From: Clostridiaceae bacterium AM27-36LB
Lineage (GTDB): Bacteria; Bacillota; Clostridia; Lachnospirales; Lachnospiraceae
NCBI GenBank assembly: GCA_003480725.1
Contig: QUJQ01000002.1
Coordinates: forward strand, 440,754 to 504,753
Direction of reading: 5' to 3'
Length of the DNA stretch: 64,000 nt
The notes under the pieces were generated by a model. It was not told the origin of the DNA. It saw nothing but the letters and a program-made list of their open reading frames with translations, and did no database searches. The position numbers were made by a program, and so were the translations under genes. Below are positions 52,474 to 63,112 of this stretch, piece by piece. Each line of letters starts with the position of its first letter. Position 1 is the first letter of the stretch.

Positions 52474-53649
52474 TTATAAGTCTTCCAGATTTTCCTTCAG
52501 CTTATCCATAAATCCTTTTTTCTTCGGCTTTCCGGCTTCTGGCTTCTGATTCAGAGTATTTCCGTTTTCTTTATCGTATTCCTTCAGTGCTTCTTTTGCC
52601 GCATGACTTAAATTAGTCGGAACCTCAACGACCAGAGTCACATAATGATCACCGCGCACGCCCTTGTTTCTGAGAGACGGCATACCTTTTCCTCTGAGCC
52701 GTACTCTGGTATCGGTCTGGGTTCCTGCCTTCACATCGTACTCTACTTCTCCGTCCACTGTCTTGATACGAATGGTTCCTCCAAGTGCTGCCACCGGAAA
52801 ACTGATCGGTACAGTAGAAAAAATATCCACATCCTGACGCTGGAAGATTGGATGTCGGCTCACCTGAACTTCCACCAGCAGATCGCCTCTCGGTCCTCCA
52901 TTGACACCTGGTTCTCCTTTTCCACGGATACGGATGCTCTGTCCATTATCAATTCCCGCCGGAACAGATACGGAAATCTTTTTCTTGCTCGCAATATATC
53001 CGGTTCCATAGCAATCCGGGCATTTGTCCTTGATGATCTTACCGGTTCCATTACAGTCCGGGCATGGGCGGACATTCTGTACCATACCAAACAGAGACTG
53101 CTGGGTATATACCACCTGACCTTTTCCTCCACATTTCGGACAGGTCTGCGGTGTAGTTCCCGGTTTTGCTCCGGTACCATGACACTTTTCACACTCATCT
53201 TTCAGTGTCAACTCCAGCTCCTTCTCGCAGCCGGTCACTGCTTCTTCAAATGTAATGCGCACAGCGGCACGTAAATCTGCACCTCTCATAGGTCCATTGC
53301 TGTTTCTGCGGCTTCTTCCACCTCCGAAAATATCTCCGAAAATATCTCCGAAAATATCTCCCATATCAGCTCCGTTAAAATCAAATCCGCCAAATCCGCC
53401 GGCTCCGCCACCGCCCTGTTCAAAGGCTGCATGACCAAACTGATCGTATTTTTTACGTTTTTCTGCATCACTTAAGACAGCATATGCTTCTGAAGCCTCT
53501 TTGAACTTCTGTTCAGCTACCTTGTCTCCTGGATTCATATCCGGATGATACTTCTTTGCCAGTTTTCTGTAGGCACTCTTGATCGTTCCTTCGTCTGCAT
53601 TCCGGTCTACGCCAAGGACTTCATAATAATCTCTCTTCGTCTCTGCCAT
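52474..53649 (-). CDS. dnaJ: Chaperone DnaJ (Hsp40)
   Basis: Co-chaperone that delivers clients to DnaK. 391 residues from [20 protein letters not shown]. The J domain has HPD (KKYHPDMNP), then a Gly/Phe region with a repeated GDIF unit, then four zinc-binding CxxCxGxG repeats ([32 protein letters not shown]) and the C-terminal client domain. AAAGGG precedes the ATG; a 17-codon extension is not family-like. Last gene of hrcA-grpE-dnaK-dnaJ, 196 bases after dnaK. That gap holds a small hairpin (53792-53810) and no gene. Confidence 0.97.
   Translation of the reverse strand: MAETKRDYYEVLGVDRNADEGTIKSAYRKLAKKYHPDMNPGDKVAEQKFKEASEAYAVLSDAEKRKKYDQFGHAAFEQGGGGAGGFGGFDFNGADMGDIFGDIFGDIFGGGRSRRNSNGPMRGADLRAAVRITFEEAVTGCEKELELTLKDECEKCHGTGAKPGTTPQTCPKCGGKGQVVYTQQSLFGMVQNVRPCPDCNGTGKIIKDKCPDCYGTGYIASKKKISVSVPAGIDNGQSIRIRGKGEPGVNGGPRGDLLVEVQVSRHPIFQRQDVDIFSTVPISFPVAALGGTIRIKTVDGEVEYDVKAGTQTDTRVRLRGKGMPSLRNKGVRGDHYVTLVVEVPTNLSHAAKEALKEYDKENGNTLNQKPEAGKPKKKGFMDKLKENLEDL
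53323..53358. repeat. Three tandem 12-base repeats in dnaJ
   Basis: TCCGAAAATATC occurs three times in a row (53323, 53335, 53347), encoding repeated GDIF in the Gly/Phe region. In-frame slippage would change the copy number without breaking the gene. Confidence 0.9.
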
Positions 53650-53845
53650 AATCTTACCCTTTCGAATCTGCAAAAGCTTTTTTTGCACACGAACACCCAC
53701 GAGCAGGACAACACCTTGTGCGGTGCTGCATTCTGCCCGCGGGTATTTGTCACGCGGCTGCTTTCACAGCATATTTCTTATTTCTCATTTTATGGCAGAT
53801 GACCTGCCATTGATCAGCATTTGCATTTGCTTCTGCCGACTTATT

Positions 53846-55813
<1,968 letters not shown>

Positions 55814-55827
55814 TCATTGCTTACACG

Positions 55828-56454
55828 TTAGTTTGCAACTTTTACCATACTGTGCCGAAGCACGGTATCTTTATATTTATAACCTTTCTGGAATTCTTCT
55901 GCGACAATGTTCTCGCCCAGCCCCTCATCTTCTGCATGCATCACTGCATTATGAAGATTCGGATCAAATTCCTGGCCCACCGCTTCGATGGGGGTTACAC
56001 CCAGATCTGAAAGTACGGTGATCAGCTGCTTGTAGATCATCTCCATGCCGCTTGCCACCGGACCACCTTTCTGATCTTCCGGAATGCTTTTCAAACCTCT
56101 CTCGAAATTATCGATCACCGGAAGGATCTTTTCGATCACATCCTTTGCACCGACTGCATACATCTGAGATTTCTCTTTGTCAGTACGGTTCCGGAAGTTC
56201 TCGAACTCTGCCAGCTGACGCTTCAGTTTGTCAGTCAGCTCTGCGATCTGCTCATCCTTTTTATCTTTTTTCTCCTTCTTCTTACCGAAGAAACCTTTTT
56301 TATCAGTTCCGGCATCCTCTTCTGCTGTCTCAGGTTCTGTCTGTGCTTCTTCCTGATCTGCCGTCTCAGAAATATCTTCTGCCTTGGTATCCTCTACCAC
56401 GATTTCTTCCTCCTGAGTTACCGGTTCCTGTTCCATTGTCTTGCTTTCTTCCAC
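55828..56454 (-). CDS. grpE: Nucleotide exchange factor GrpE
   Basis: Drives ADP release from DnaK. 208 residues: a long acidic, disordered N-terminus, a Lys-rich patch (FFGKKKEKKDKKDEQIAELT), a coiled coil (FENFRNRTDKEKSQ) and the C-terminal beta domain (ALHN-type sequence NLHNAVMHAEDEG, GYKYKDTVLRHSMVKVAN). The start is a GTG at 56454, seven bases after GGCGG; the next ATG, six codons in, is the alternative. It lies between hrcA and dnaK. Confidence 0.96.
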   Translation of the reverse strand: MEESKTMEQEPVTQEEEIVVEDTKAEDISETADQEEAQTEPETAEEDAGTDKKGFFGKKKEKKDKKDEQIAELTDKLKRQLAEFENFRNRTDKEKSQMYAVGAKDVIEKILPVIDNFERGLKSIPEDQKGGPVASGMEMIYKQLITVLSDLGVTPIEAVGQEFDPNLHNAVMHAEDEGLGENIVAEEFQKGYKYKDTVLRHSMVKVAN

Positions 56455-56469
56455 AGTTGTTCCGCCTTT

Positions 56470-57492
56470 CTATTTATGAAAAACATCGTCCAGCTGATCC
56501 ATAAGAGTCTTCAGCGTTCCCATAACGTTCTCATAATCCATTCGTTTGGGACCGATGATACCTACCGTTCCCTGAAGTCCATTCCCCAGTTCATATGTGG
56601 CAGTTACCACACTGCAGTTCTTCATGCTCTGTACTGGTGATTCACTTCCTATATACACCTGAATGCCTTTTTCCTCATTGCTGAGTGTCTCATTGACCAG
56701 ATCCACCAGATTCTGTTTTTCTTCCAGAGTCTGAATGATCTCACTTGCTTTTCCGTTCTCGCTCAATTCCGGATAACGGAAAATATTGGTGGCTCCTCCA
56801 GTGTAGATCTCCATTCCTTCATCAGAATGGATTGCCTCGGCCACTGCATCCACCACATCTCCGATGATATTACTATGGATGCCCGCCTGCTCTTTCATAC
56901 TGGAAATCATCTGAAGATTGATCTCTTCGATGGTTTTTCCATTTAACATAGTATTCAGCAGGATATTCAGCTTCAGGATCGTCTCATCATTGAGATCTTC
57001 ACAGATGGGGATCAGTTTGTTTCTGATCACATTTCCCTCTGCAACAATCACTGCCAGGATCTGATGATCATCTACCTTGGACAACTGAATGAATTTCAGT
57101 TTGTTCTGATGATATTGTGGTGTGGAGATCATGGTCGCATAATTGGTATTGTTTGCCAGTACTTTGACCACCTGCTTCAGCACCTTTTCCAGTCGGTCTG
57201 TCCGCTGGAACATCAATTCCTTTAGATCTGCAACTTCTTGATTCTTTTCCTGCATCAGGTTATCCACATACAGCCGGTATCCTTTATCAGAAGGAATCCT
57301 TCCTGCGGAAGTATGGGGTTGAATGATATAACCCATCTCTTCCAGATCCGACATCTCATTGCGGATAGTAGCAGAGGAAAGCTTCAGATCCGAATACTTC
57401 GATATGGTTCTTGATCCTACCGGTTCTCCAGTCTCCATGTAGTTCTGAATGATCGCATGTAAGATTTTTTTCTTTCTCTCATCCAGTTCCAT
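56470..57492 (-). CDS. hrcA: Heat-inducible transcription repressor HrcA
   Basis: Binds CIRCE to repress chaperone operons and is kept active by GroEL. The 340 residues begin MELDERKKKILHAIIQNYME with the winged helix (SKYSDLKLSSATIRNEMSDL, then GYIIQPHTSAGRIPSDKGYR). The remainder is the GAF-like dimer domain, ending GPKRMDYENVMGTLKTL. First gene of its operon, with a CIRCE 25 bases upstream, so it is autoregulated. It is also the presumed repressor of groES-groL in this window. Confidence 0.97.
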   Translation of the reverse strand: MELDERKKKILHAIIQNYMETGEPVGSRTISKYSDLKLSSATIRNEMSDLEEMGYIIQPHTSAGRIPSDKGYRLYVDNLMQEKNQEVADLKELMFQRTDRLEKVLKQVVKVLANNTNYATMISTPQYHQNKLKFIQLSKVDDHQILAVIVAEGNVIRNKLIPICEDLNDETILKLNILLNTMLNGKTIEEINLQMISSMKEQAGIHSNIIGDVVDAVAEAIHSDEGMEIYTGGATNIFRYPELSENGKASEIIQTLEEKQNLVDLVNETLSNEEKGIQVYIGSESPVQSMKNCSVVTATYELGNGLQGTVGIIGPKRMDYENVMGTLKTLMDQLDDVFHK

Positions 57493-57516
57493 GGTCTCAA
57501 CTCCTTTCTCTGCTTG

Positions 57517-57543
57517 TTAGCACTCGTTTAATTGGAGTGCTAA
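57517..57543 (-). promoter_or_regulatory. CIRCE operator of hrcA-grpE-dnaK-dnaJ
   Basis: TTAGCACTC, nine bases, GAGTGCTAA: an exact consensus match, just upstream of the hrcA ribosome site. Confidence 0.96.
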
Positions 57544-57558
57544 CATTTCCTGTAACTT

Positions 57559-57587
57559 AAGATATCACTACCCATATCTTTTGTCAA
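57559..57587 (-). promoter_or_regulatory. Promoter of the hrcA operon
   Basis: TTGACA (minus strand, 57582-57587), 17 bases, TATCTT (57559-57564), directly upstream of CIRCE. Confidence 0.75.
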
Positions 57588-57635
57588 GCATATTTAAATT
57601 TTTTTTGTGGAGTTTTTGTGAACAATTTCAAGTAC

Positions 57636-57671
57636 ATAAAAACCGCCGGTTCATTTCCGAGCCGACGGTTC
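57636..57671 (-). terminator. Terminator after the TPR lipoprotein gene
   Basis: AACCGTCGG pairs with CCGGCGGTT (57641-57649 with 57662-57670, one G.T pair) and is followed by five T on the minus strand, 20 bases past the stop at 57690. Confidence 0.8.
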
Positions 57672-57689
57672 CATTCCATATAAAATATT

Positions 57690-58541
57690 TTATCTGCTTT
57701 TCAAAAACTCATACTCTCTGGCTGCATCCGCATCATCGGGATAGCTTTCCAGATAGCTTTCCATCTTTGCTTTTGCCGTAGGAAAATCAGATTTTCGCTC
57801 ATAGACAGCTATCTCACTGGACAGAAGACTGCGAAGACTTCCCTGATCTCCCATGGCAATTCCCTGCTCCAGCGTTGCCAGCGCATCATCATATTTTTCC
57901 TGAGAGATCTGATAGGATGCCACACGTTCATACGCATCCTGATGCGATGGAGACTCGCCACTTAAATAGTTCTGATACAGACTTACCGCATAATCCTGAT
58001 TGCCGCTGTCCCAGTAAAGCTCTGCCTGCCAGTACATGCCTTCCTGATCACCATTTTTCACCGCCTCCTCCAGGCAGCTCTTCGCATTGGTGTAATCCTT
58101 CATATAATAATAGAGGCGTCCCTTCATGATCAGATCCTTTTTAGAAGTCCGGTTCAGTGCCTCTGTAAAATCTGCATTAGCTGCCTCCTGATTCTCAGCG
58201 TCCCGATAGAGCAGTCCACGGGTCAGATAAATCTCTGCAGATTTCTTCACATCCAGAATCGCACTGCAGGTATCAATCGCCTGATCCAGATTTCCCTGAT
58301 GGTACTCTGCTGTTGCTTTATAAGCCGCAATATCCAACTCCAGACTGCCTACTTGCATATCAGAAAGCTTCAGTGCCTGATCAAAAGACTGAACTGCACT
58401 GTTGTAATCTCCACTCTGCGCCTGCGCAATTCCCTGTGTGCGAAGGGATTGCTGCTGTTCTTTTCTGTTTTCGCTGTTGCCACATCCGCACATCATCACT
58501 GCACATCCCACAACAACCAGCCATTTTACTGCTTTGTTCAT
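57690..58541 (-). CDS. TPR-repeat lipoprotein
   Basis: 283 residues from MNKAVKWLVVVGCAVMMCGC, with a short signal and lipobox MMCGC, then tandem tetratricopeptide repeats (GIAQAQSGDYNSAVQSFDQA, ATAEYHQGNLDQAIDTCSAI and others up to the C-terminus). It probably scaffolds protein contacts at the membrane's outer face. GAGGGGGAAAAGC precedes the ATG, which overlaps the stop of the glycosyltransferase gene by ATGA. It is the last gene of the surface polysaccharide run. Confidence 0.86.
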   Translation of the reverse strand: MNKAVKWLVVVGCAVMMCGCGNSENRKEQQQSLRTQGIAQAQSGDYNSAVQSFDQALKLSDMQVGSLELDIAAYKATAEYHQGNLDQAIDTCSAILDVKKSAEIYLTRGLLYRDAENQEAANADFTEALNRTSKKDLIMKGRLYYYMKDYTNAKSCLEEAVKNGDQEGMYWQAELYWDSGNQDYAVSLYQNYLSGESPSHQDAYERVASYQISQEKYDDALATLEQGIAMGDQGSLRSLLSSEIAVYERKSDFPTAKAKMESYLESYPDDADAAREYEFLKSR

Positions 58542-59458
58542 GCTTTTCCCCCTCGCCAGAATGATGGACTCATCGTACATCTTAAGATCAGCCACATAGG
58601 CAGACTTCTGTATTGCTGTCCCATCTTATATCCCAAGAACTTTCCTGCACTCTGGGTCACCACCTGGATCATCAGCCACGGTTTCCCTATCTTTATACAA
58701 TAAGAAAGACTTTTTTTCACCAGTTTGACTCCTTCGGACTCCGAACGGATGCCTCCGAACACCTCTGGATACATAGTCTGGGACACTGCCAGATCAAAAT
58801 TCCGGTGAAATTGTTGAAATGCAGAGTAGTTATGGGAATGAATCACCTTTGCTTTCGCGCAATACGCAATCTTTCCACCTTGTTTGATCATTGTTCCAGC
58901 CAGGATCATATCCTCGTTAAAGATCGTGTGTTTCACAAATCCACCAAGCTCCAGATATTTTTCCCTTCGCCAGGCCGCACACACATTAGAGCAGAAAAAA
59001 GTCTTGATCCCAAGTCTGTCCAGATCTTCTTTTGTCTTCACCATGCTCTGCTCCGGATAGTTAAAGCTTCTGGTGTATTTTTCCACCTCTCTGCAATCCT
59101 CGTTCGGAAGCTGTCTTGCATAGGCTGCCCAGACTCCCGGATCATCAAAAGGCTTCACCAGCTCTTCTATCAATGTCTCGTCCGCCGGCATGGCATCCTG
59201 TGTCATGCAGACCACCAGATCTGCTGTCGACATGCGGACTCCCCGGTCTCTGGTCCCACCATGATCAAATTCTTCTTTTGCCAGATGATATACTTCGACC
59301 CGATCCCAGATTCCAGTCAGTTCTGTTGGAAAATGTTTTTCTTCCGTATTCATAAGAATGACCCGATGGATCGGATAATTCTGTGTTTTTAATCGTTTCA
59401 GGAGCTCTGTAAGCTTCCCGTCCGGTCGATACACCGGAATCAGTACATCTACTTCCAT
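58538..59458 (-). CDS. Glycosyltransferase family 2 (rhamnosyltransferase-like)
   Basis: 306 residues: an N-terminal GT-A core (MEVDVLIPVYRPDGKLTELL), an acidic metal site region (VVCMTQDAMPAD), FDHGGTRDRG typical of rhamnosyltransferases, and AAWRREKYLELGGF with the acceptor-domain acidic pair NEDMIL. The C-terminus is hydrophobic. It sits with other cell-surface polysaccharide genes. Donor and acceptor are unknown. Confidence 0.88.
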   Translation of the reverse strand: MEVDVLIPVYRPDGKLTELLKRLKTQNYPIHRVILMNTEEKHFPTELTGIWDRVEVYHLAKEEFDHGGTRDRGVRMSTADLVVCMTQDAMPADETLIEELVKPFDDPGVWAAYARQLPNEDCREVEKYTRSFNYPEQSMVKTKEDLDRLGIKTFFCSNVCAAWRREKYLELGGFVKHTIFNEDMILAGTMIKQGGKIAYCAKAKVIHSHNYSAFQQFHRNFDLAVSQTMYPEVFGGIRSESEGVKLVKKSLSYCIKIGKPWLMIQVVTQSAGKFLGYKMGQQYRSLPMWLILRCTMSPSFWRGGKA

Positions 59459-59491
59459 ACTTACTCCACTTAAAAATAGTTTTATACAGAG

Positions 59492-59522
59492 AAAGCGAGG
59501 TAAGATAACACTCCCTCGCTTT
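59492..59522 (-). terminator. Hairpin after the LCP gene
   Basis: AAAGCGAGG (59492-59500) pairs with CCTCGCTTT (59514-59522). The following minus-strand sequence is only partly T-rich, so this may be a weak terminator or an RNA-stability stem. Confidence 0.45.
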
Positions 59523-59538
59523 GCATTCTGCCTAATCC

Positions 59539-60672
59539 TTAATATCCAGTATCTGCAGTGATCTGCTCAGAGATCTTCTGCACCTCGCTGGAAGGTGTAT
59601 AATCATAATTCTCATAGAGGAACTCATGAAGCTGACGTACATTCTCTGCCAGATTCACAGGAATAACACAGGAACCTCTTCCACTGATCGTACCTGTCTC
59701 TCTGTCAAACGGGAATCCAGCTGTATCTGCAATATCATATCCGATCATCTGCGGAGCCATTTCCAGAAGCTCTTTGTTGGAATAATTGGTCGCAATCTTC
59801 GGGAACACAGCATTGATGATATCGTTGATCTTACTAATCTCCATAGTCTTTGCCTTACGGACAAGCTCCTGGATCACTTCTCTCTGACGCTCGGTACGCT
59901 TGAAATCATCTCCTGCTGTGTAACGGATACGGCAGTAGGAAGTCGCCTGTACACCGTCCAGAGTCTGAAGACCTGTATGAGTCAGCGGTTTAGACGATAC
60001 ACCCGTTACCTTAGAAGTCTCTACCATATAGTTATTCAGATGATCGATCTCTGCCTCATCAACATCAATGTCTATGCCGCCCAACAGATCAACTGCATCT
60101 GTCATTGCTGCAAAGTCTACACTGATGTATTTTTCAATGGTCAGATCCAGATTCTTATTCAGCATCTTGATTGCCTGCTCCGGACCACCTGTAGAATATG
60201 CTGAGTTCGCTTTATTGAACTTTCCAGTGGTCATATCCAGATAAGTATCACGGAATACAGATGCCAGACGAACTTCTCCAGTATCATTGTTGATACTTGC
60301 AATAATAATCGTATCGCTTCGGTTTCCTTTACCAAGCTGACCGGACTCACGGGTATCCAGACCAAACAGTGCGACCGTCGTATAACCTGACATGGTTGCT
60401 ACAGTGTCTTCTTCTATCCCCTCATTCACAGAGGTGTCTCCCTCACCCATATCCGGATGCTGAAGCTGATCCAATTTGCTTACAACATAGAATCCAATCA
60501 ACACCACAAGAATCAGAAGAACCTCAACTGCAATGATCATTCCTCTTTTCTTTTTCTTCTTTGTACTTCTCTTTTTACCGCCTTTTCTTCTGGTAGAAGG
60601 TGTGCCGGAAGCAGAACTGTGATGTGCAGCACTTTTTCTGGAGGTCGGTTTTTTCATCGTTTCTTTTGCCAT
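59539..60672 (-). CDS. LCP (LytR-CpsA-Psr) family protein
   Basis: Membrane-anchored phosphotransferase that links teichoic acid or capsule from undecaprenyl carriers to peptidoglycan. 377 residues: a very basic cytoplasmic tail (KKRSTKKKKKRG), one helix (MIIAVEVLLILVVLIGFYVV), then the LCP domain with LFGLDTRESGQLGKGNRSDT, FRDTYLDM and YCRIRYTAGDDFKRTERQRE, the Arg/Asp set binding the pyrophosphate lipid. Its neighbours are a priming sugar transferase and glycosyltransferases, so it is the likely attachment enzyme for that polymer. Confidence 0.93.
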   Translation of the reverse strand: MAKETMKKPTSRKSAAHHSSASGTPSTRRKGGKKRSTKKKKKRGMIIAVEVLLILVVLIGFYVVSKLDQLQHPDMGEGDTSVNEGIEEDTVATMSGYTTVALFGLDTRESGQLGKGNRSDTIIIASINNDTGEVRLASVFRDTYLDMTTGKFNKANSAYSTGGPEQAIKMLNKNLDLTIEKYISVDFAAMTDAVDLLGGIDIDVDEAEIDHLNNYMVETSKVTGVSSKPLTHTGLQTLDGVQATSYCRIRYTAGDDFKRTERQREVIQELVRKAKTMEISKINDIINAVFPKIATNYSNKELLEMAPQMIGYDIADTAGFPFDRETGTISGRGSCVIPVNLAENVRQLHEFLYENYDYTPSSEVQKISEQITADTGY

Positions 60673-60693
60673 AAGTCATCCTTTCTACGCCTG

Positions 60694-62103
60694 TTAATAA
60701 GCATTCTTATTTACAAAGCCCTTAAAAAAGGTCAGGAACAGGATCTTGATATCCAGCCCCATGGTCCAGTTTTCAATGTAATACAGGTCGTATTCAATAC
60801 GTTTTTTAATTGATGTATCTCCCCGGTACCCATTTACCTGCGCCCATCCAGTCAGGCCCGGCCGAACCTGATGTTTTACCATGTAGCGAGGAATCTCTTC
60901 CCGGAATTTTTCCACGAAGAAGGGGCGCTCCGGTCTTGGTCCCACAAGGCTCATATCACCTTTGAGAATATTGAACAGCTGCGGAAGCTCATCAATGCTT
61001 GTCTTGCGGATGACCTTTCCCACCTTTGTCACGCGGGGATCATCTCTGACAGTCCATGCACGCTTTTCGCTCTTAGCAGACTGTACTTCCATAGAACGGA
61101 ACTTATACATCTGAAAAGTCTGGTTATGGAGTCCAACTCGCTCCTGTTTGTATATCAACGGCCCTTTGGATGTTGTCTTTACCAAAACAGCCGTAACCAG
61201 CATAACCGGTGAAAAAATAATAATGGCAACGATTGCCCCAACAATGTCCATAGCCCGCTTGCAGATCATATTAAAGCTGTTGGTCAGCGGTACATGACGA
61301 ATATTGACTACCGGCAGACCTAAGAGGTCTTCTGTATAAGGTCTTGTCGGTATAATATCATTATAGTCCGGTACAAACTTTGTATGCACACCGGATTTCT
61401 CGCAGATCGCTACGATCCGTTTCAATTTATAATATTCCCGAAGTGCCAGCGTCAGTGCGATCTCATCCAGACGATTATTTTCCAGGATTTTTTCCAACTC
61501 ATCCGTGGATCCAAGCACTGCAATGCCTTTATAGGTATATCCCGGCTCTTTATTATCATCCAGGATTCCACTGATTTTATACCCCCATTGAGGATTTGCA
61601 AGAATCCGATCAATAAATGCTTCTGCAGCTCCACTGTATCCTACAAAGATCAAATGACGAAGGTTGAATCCTTTGCGCCGGATCTTTCTCAGACACCAGC
61701 GGATCAGATTTCTCGCAATAATCTCCAGCACAATGTTGATCACATAAAAATATGCCAGCATCCAGCGGGAATAATATTTAATCGGCTCGATTACATCTCG
61801 CAGCGGGAAAAATGCTGCCATGACGATCAAAATGCCGATGGTATTGGCTTTTACAATGTTGCCGCCTTCCAGCCTTCTTCCCTGCACTCTTTTGGATGTG
61901 TAGAGATTGCATGCCAGATACAGCATCAGGTACAGCGGTATAATACCAATAAGTGCCACACAATACTGTGCCAGTGTCAGTCCCCTTTGATCCTTCAGGA
62001 TCAGAAACTTGTAGATCCAGGCCAATACATATGCGATACAGATCACCACTGCATCAATCACAACATGAAGACGGTTGAAATACCGTTGATTGTCTTTAAT
62101 CAA
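60694..62103 (-). CDS. Undecaprenyl-phosphate sugar phosphotransferase (WcaJ/WbaP type)
   Basis: Polyprenyl glycosylphosphotransferase that starts polysaccharide synthesis by moving a sugar-1-phosphate onto undecaprenyl phosphate. 469 residues: four or five N-terminal helices, a CoA-binding-like Rossmann domain ([18 protein letters not shown]), one further helix ([19 protein letters not shown]) and the catalytic C-terminus with [26 protein letters not shown] and [12 protein letters not shown]. It follows the GT gene by 20 bases. Confidence 0.94.
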   Translation of the reverse strand: MIKDNQRYFNRLHVVIDAVVICIAYVLAWIYKFLILKDQRGLTLAQYCVALIGIIPLYLMLYLACNLYTSKRVQGRRLEGGNIVKANTIGILIVMAAFFPLRDVIEPIKYYSRWMLAYFYVINIVLEIIARNLIRWCLRKIRRKGFNLRHLIFVGYSGAAEAFIDRILANPQWGYKISGILDDNKEPGYTYKGIAVLGSTDELEKILENNRLDEIALTLALREYYKLKRIVAICEKSGVHTKFVPDYNDIIPTRPYTEDLLGLPVVNIRHVPLTNSFNMICKRAMDIVGAIVAIIIFSPVMLVTAVLVKTTSKGPLIYKQERVGLHNQTFQMYKFRSMEVQSAKSEKRAWTVRDDPRVTKVGKVIRKTSIDELPQLFNILKGDMSLVGPRPERPFFVEKFREEIPRYMVKHQVRPGLTGWAQVNGYRGDTSIKKRIEYDLYYIENWTMGLDIKILFLTFFKGFVNKNAY

Positions 62104-62123
62104 GAGTCCTCATCCTTTTCCCC

Positions 62124-63098
62124 TCAATTTCCCCTTCTGCCCGGCAGAAAAAGAAGTATATTTTTCCAAAGTTCAACTTGAATTGCCACATAAGCGGGCA
62201 AATTCTTCCATAAAAAACGAACTTTCCGGTCCTTGTGCTTCCTGCACAGCTCAAAACCTCTTGCAAGCCCCTCCCGGTAATCTTTTCCAAGTCCCTTTTT
62301 CACAAAAAACAGATATTTTATCAGAAATCCCACCAGCAAAAACGGCATATTCAAAAGCATCTGTGCCAGCGGCATATTCTTGTAGATCATATACAGGTTA
62401 TTTCCTGCTGAATGAAGCACCTTAAACCGATTATATCTGGAACCGCTGGTGGCACTTCCTACATGAAACACCTCTGCATCCGGTTCGTACCAGCTCTTCC
62501 ATCCATGGATTCTTGCTCTCCAGCACAGATCCATATCTTCCAGATAGGCAAAATGAGCTTCATCAAAACCACCGATCAAACGCACCATCTCAGTCTGATA
62601 GATGGCCGCTCCTCCGCAGGCGGAGAAAATCTGATCAGCGGTCTCATATTCTTGTTTTGGACGCCCTTTTCCTCTGGCAATTCCCCAGCCAAGTGCACAG
62701 TAAAAATCGCCTGCATCATCCAGAAGATCTCTCTTCGTGTACATCAACATGCGTGCACTGCAGGAAAATCGGTTCCTGTCTTCCTTTATAGATGCTACCA
62801 GACTGGCAGCGAACAAAGACCGGACTTCTGTATCATTGTTCAACAATATGACATATGGGCTTTTTGCCCTGTTGATACCTTCGTTGACTGCCCGACAGAA
62901 TCCATAGTTCTGATCCAGGCAGACCAGTTCACATTGTGGATAGTTGGAAGAGATGAACTCCTGACTTCCATCCACAGAACCATTATCTATAATGATCACA
63001 TCCATCTGAACCCCTGTCTGTGCAAGTACAGAGTCCAGACAGGTTTTCAGAAATGCGATCCCGTTATAATTCGGAATCACAATTGTTACGTCTGACAT
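62124..63098 (-). CDS. Glycosyltransferase family 2
   Basis: 324 residues: the GT-A domain MSDVTIVIPNYNGIAFLKTC, VIIIDNGSVDGS, the DxD-like LLNNDTEVR, and CGGAAIYQTEMVRLIGGFDE with ED in YLEDMDLCWRARIHGW, the pattern of rhamnosyl-type family 2 enzymes. The C-terminal hydrophobic helices (LLNMPFLLVGFLIKYLFFV) suggest membrane association. It lies 14 bases after another glycosyltransferase gene. Sugar specificity unknown. Confidence 0.9.
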   Translation of the reverse strand: MSDVTIVIPNYNGIAFLKTCLDSVLAQTGVQMDVIIIDNGSVDGSQEFISSNYPQCELVCLDQNYGFCRAVNEGINRAKSPYVILLNNDTEVRSLFAASLVASIKEDRNRFSCSARMLMYTKRDLLDDAGDFYCALGWGIARGKGRPKQEYETADQIFSACGGAAIYQTEMVRLIGGFDEAHFAYLEDMDLCWRARIHGWKSWYEPDAEVFHVGSATSGSRYNRFKVLHSAGNNLYMIYKNMPLAQMLLNMPFLLVGFLIKYLFFVKKGLGKDYREGLARGFELCRKHKDRKVRFLWKNLPAYVAIQVELWKNILLFLPGRRGN

Positions 63099-63112
63099 GC
63101 GTAAACTTCTCC

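Noticed and set aside
53323..53358. Regularly spaced short repeats as a possible CRISPR fragment.
   Set aside because: The 12-base units are directly adjacent without spacers and encode GDIF repeats of DnaJ in frame.
53650..53845. A small RNA or leader in the 196-base dnaK-dnaJ gap.
   Set aside because: Only one seven-bp hairpin (53792-53810) without a T-tract was found, and no promoter. It is more likely an mRNA processing or stability stem.
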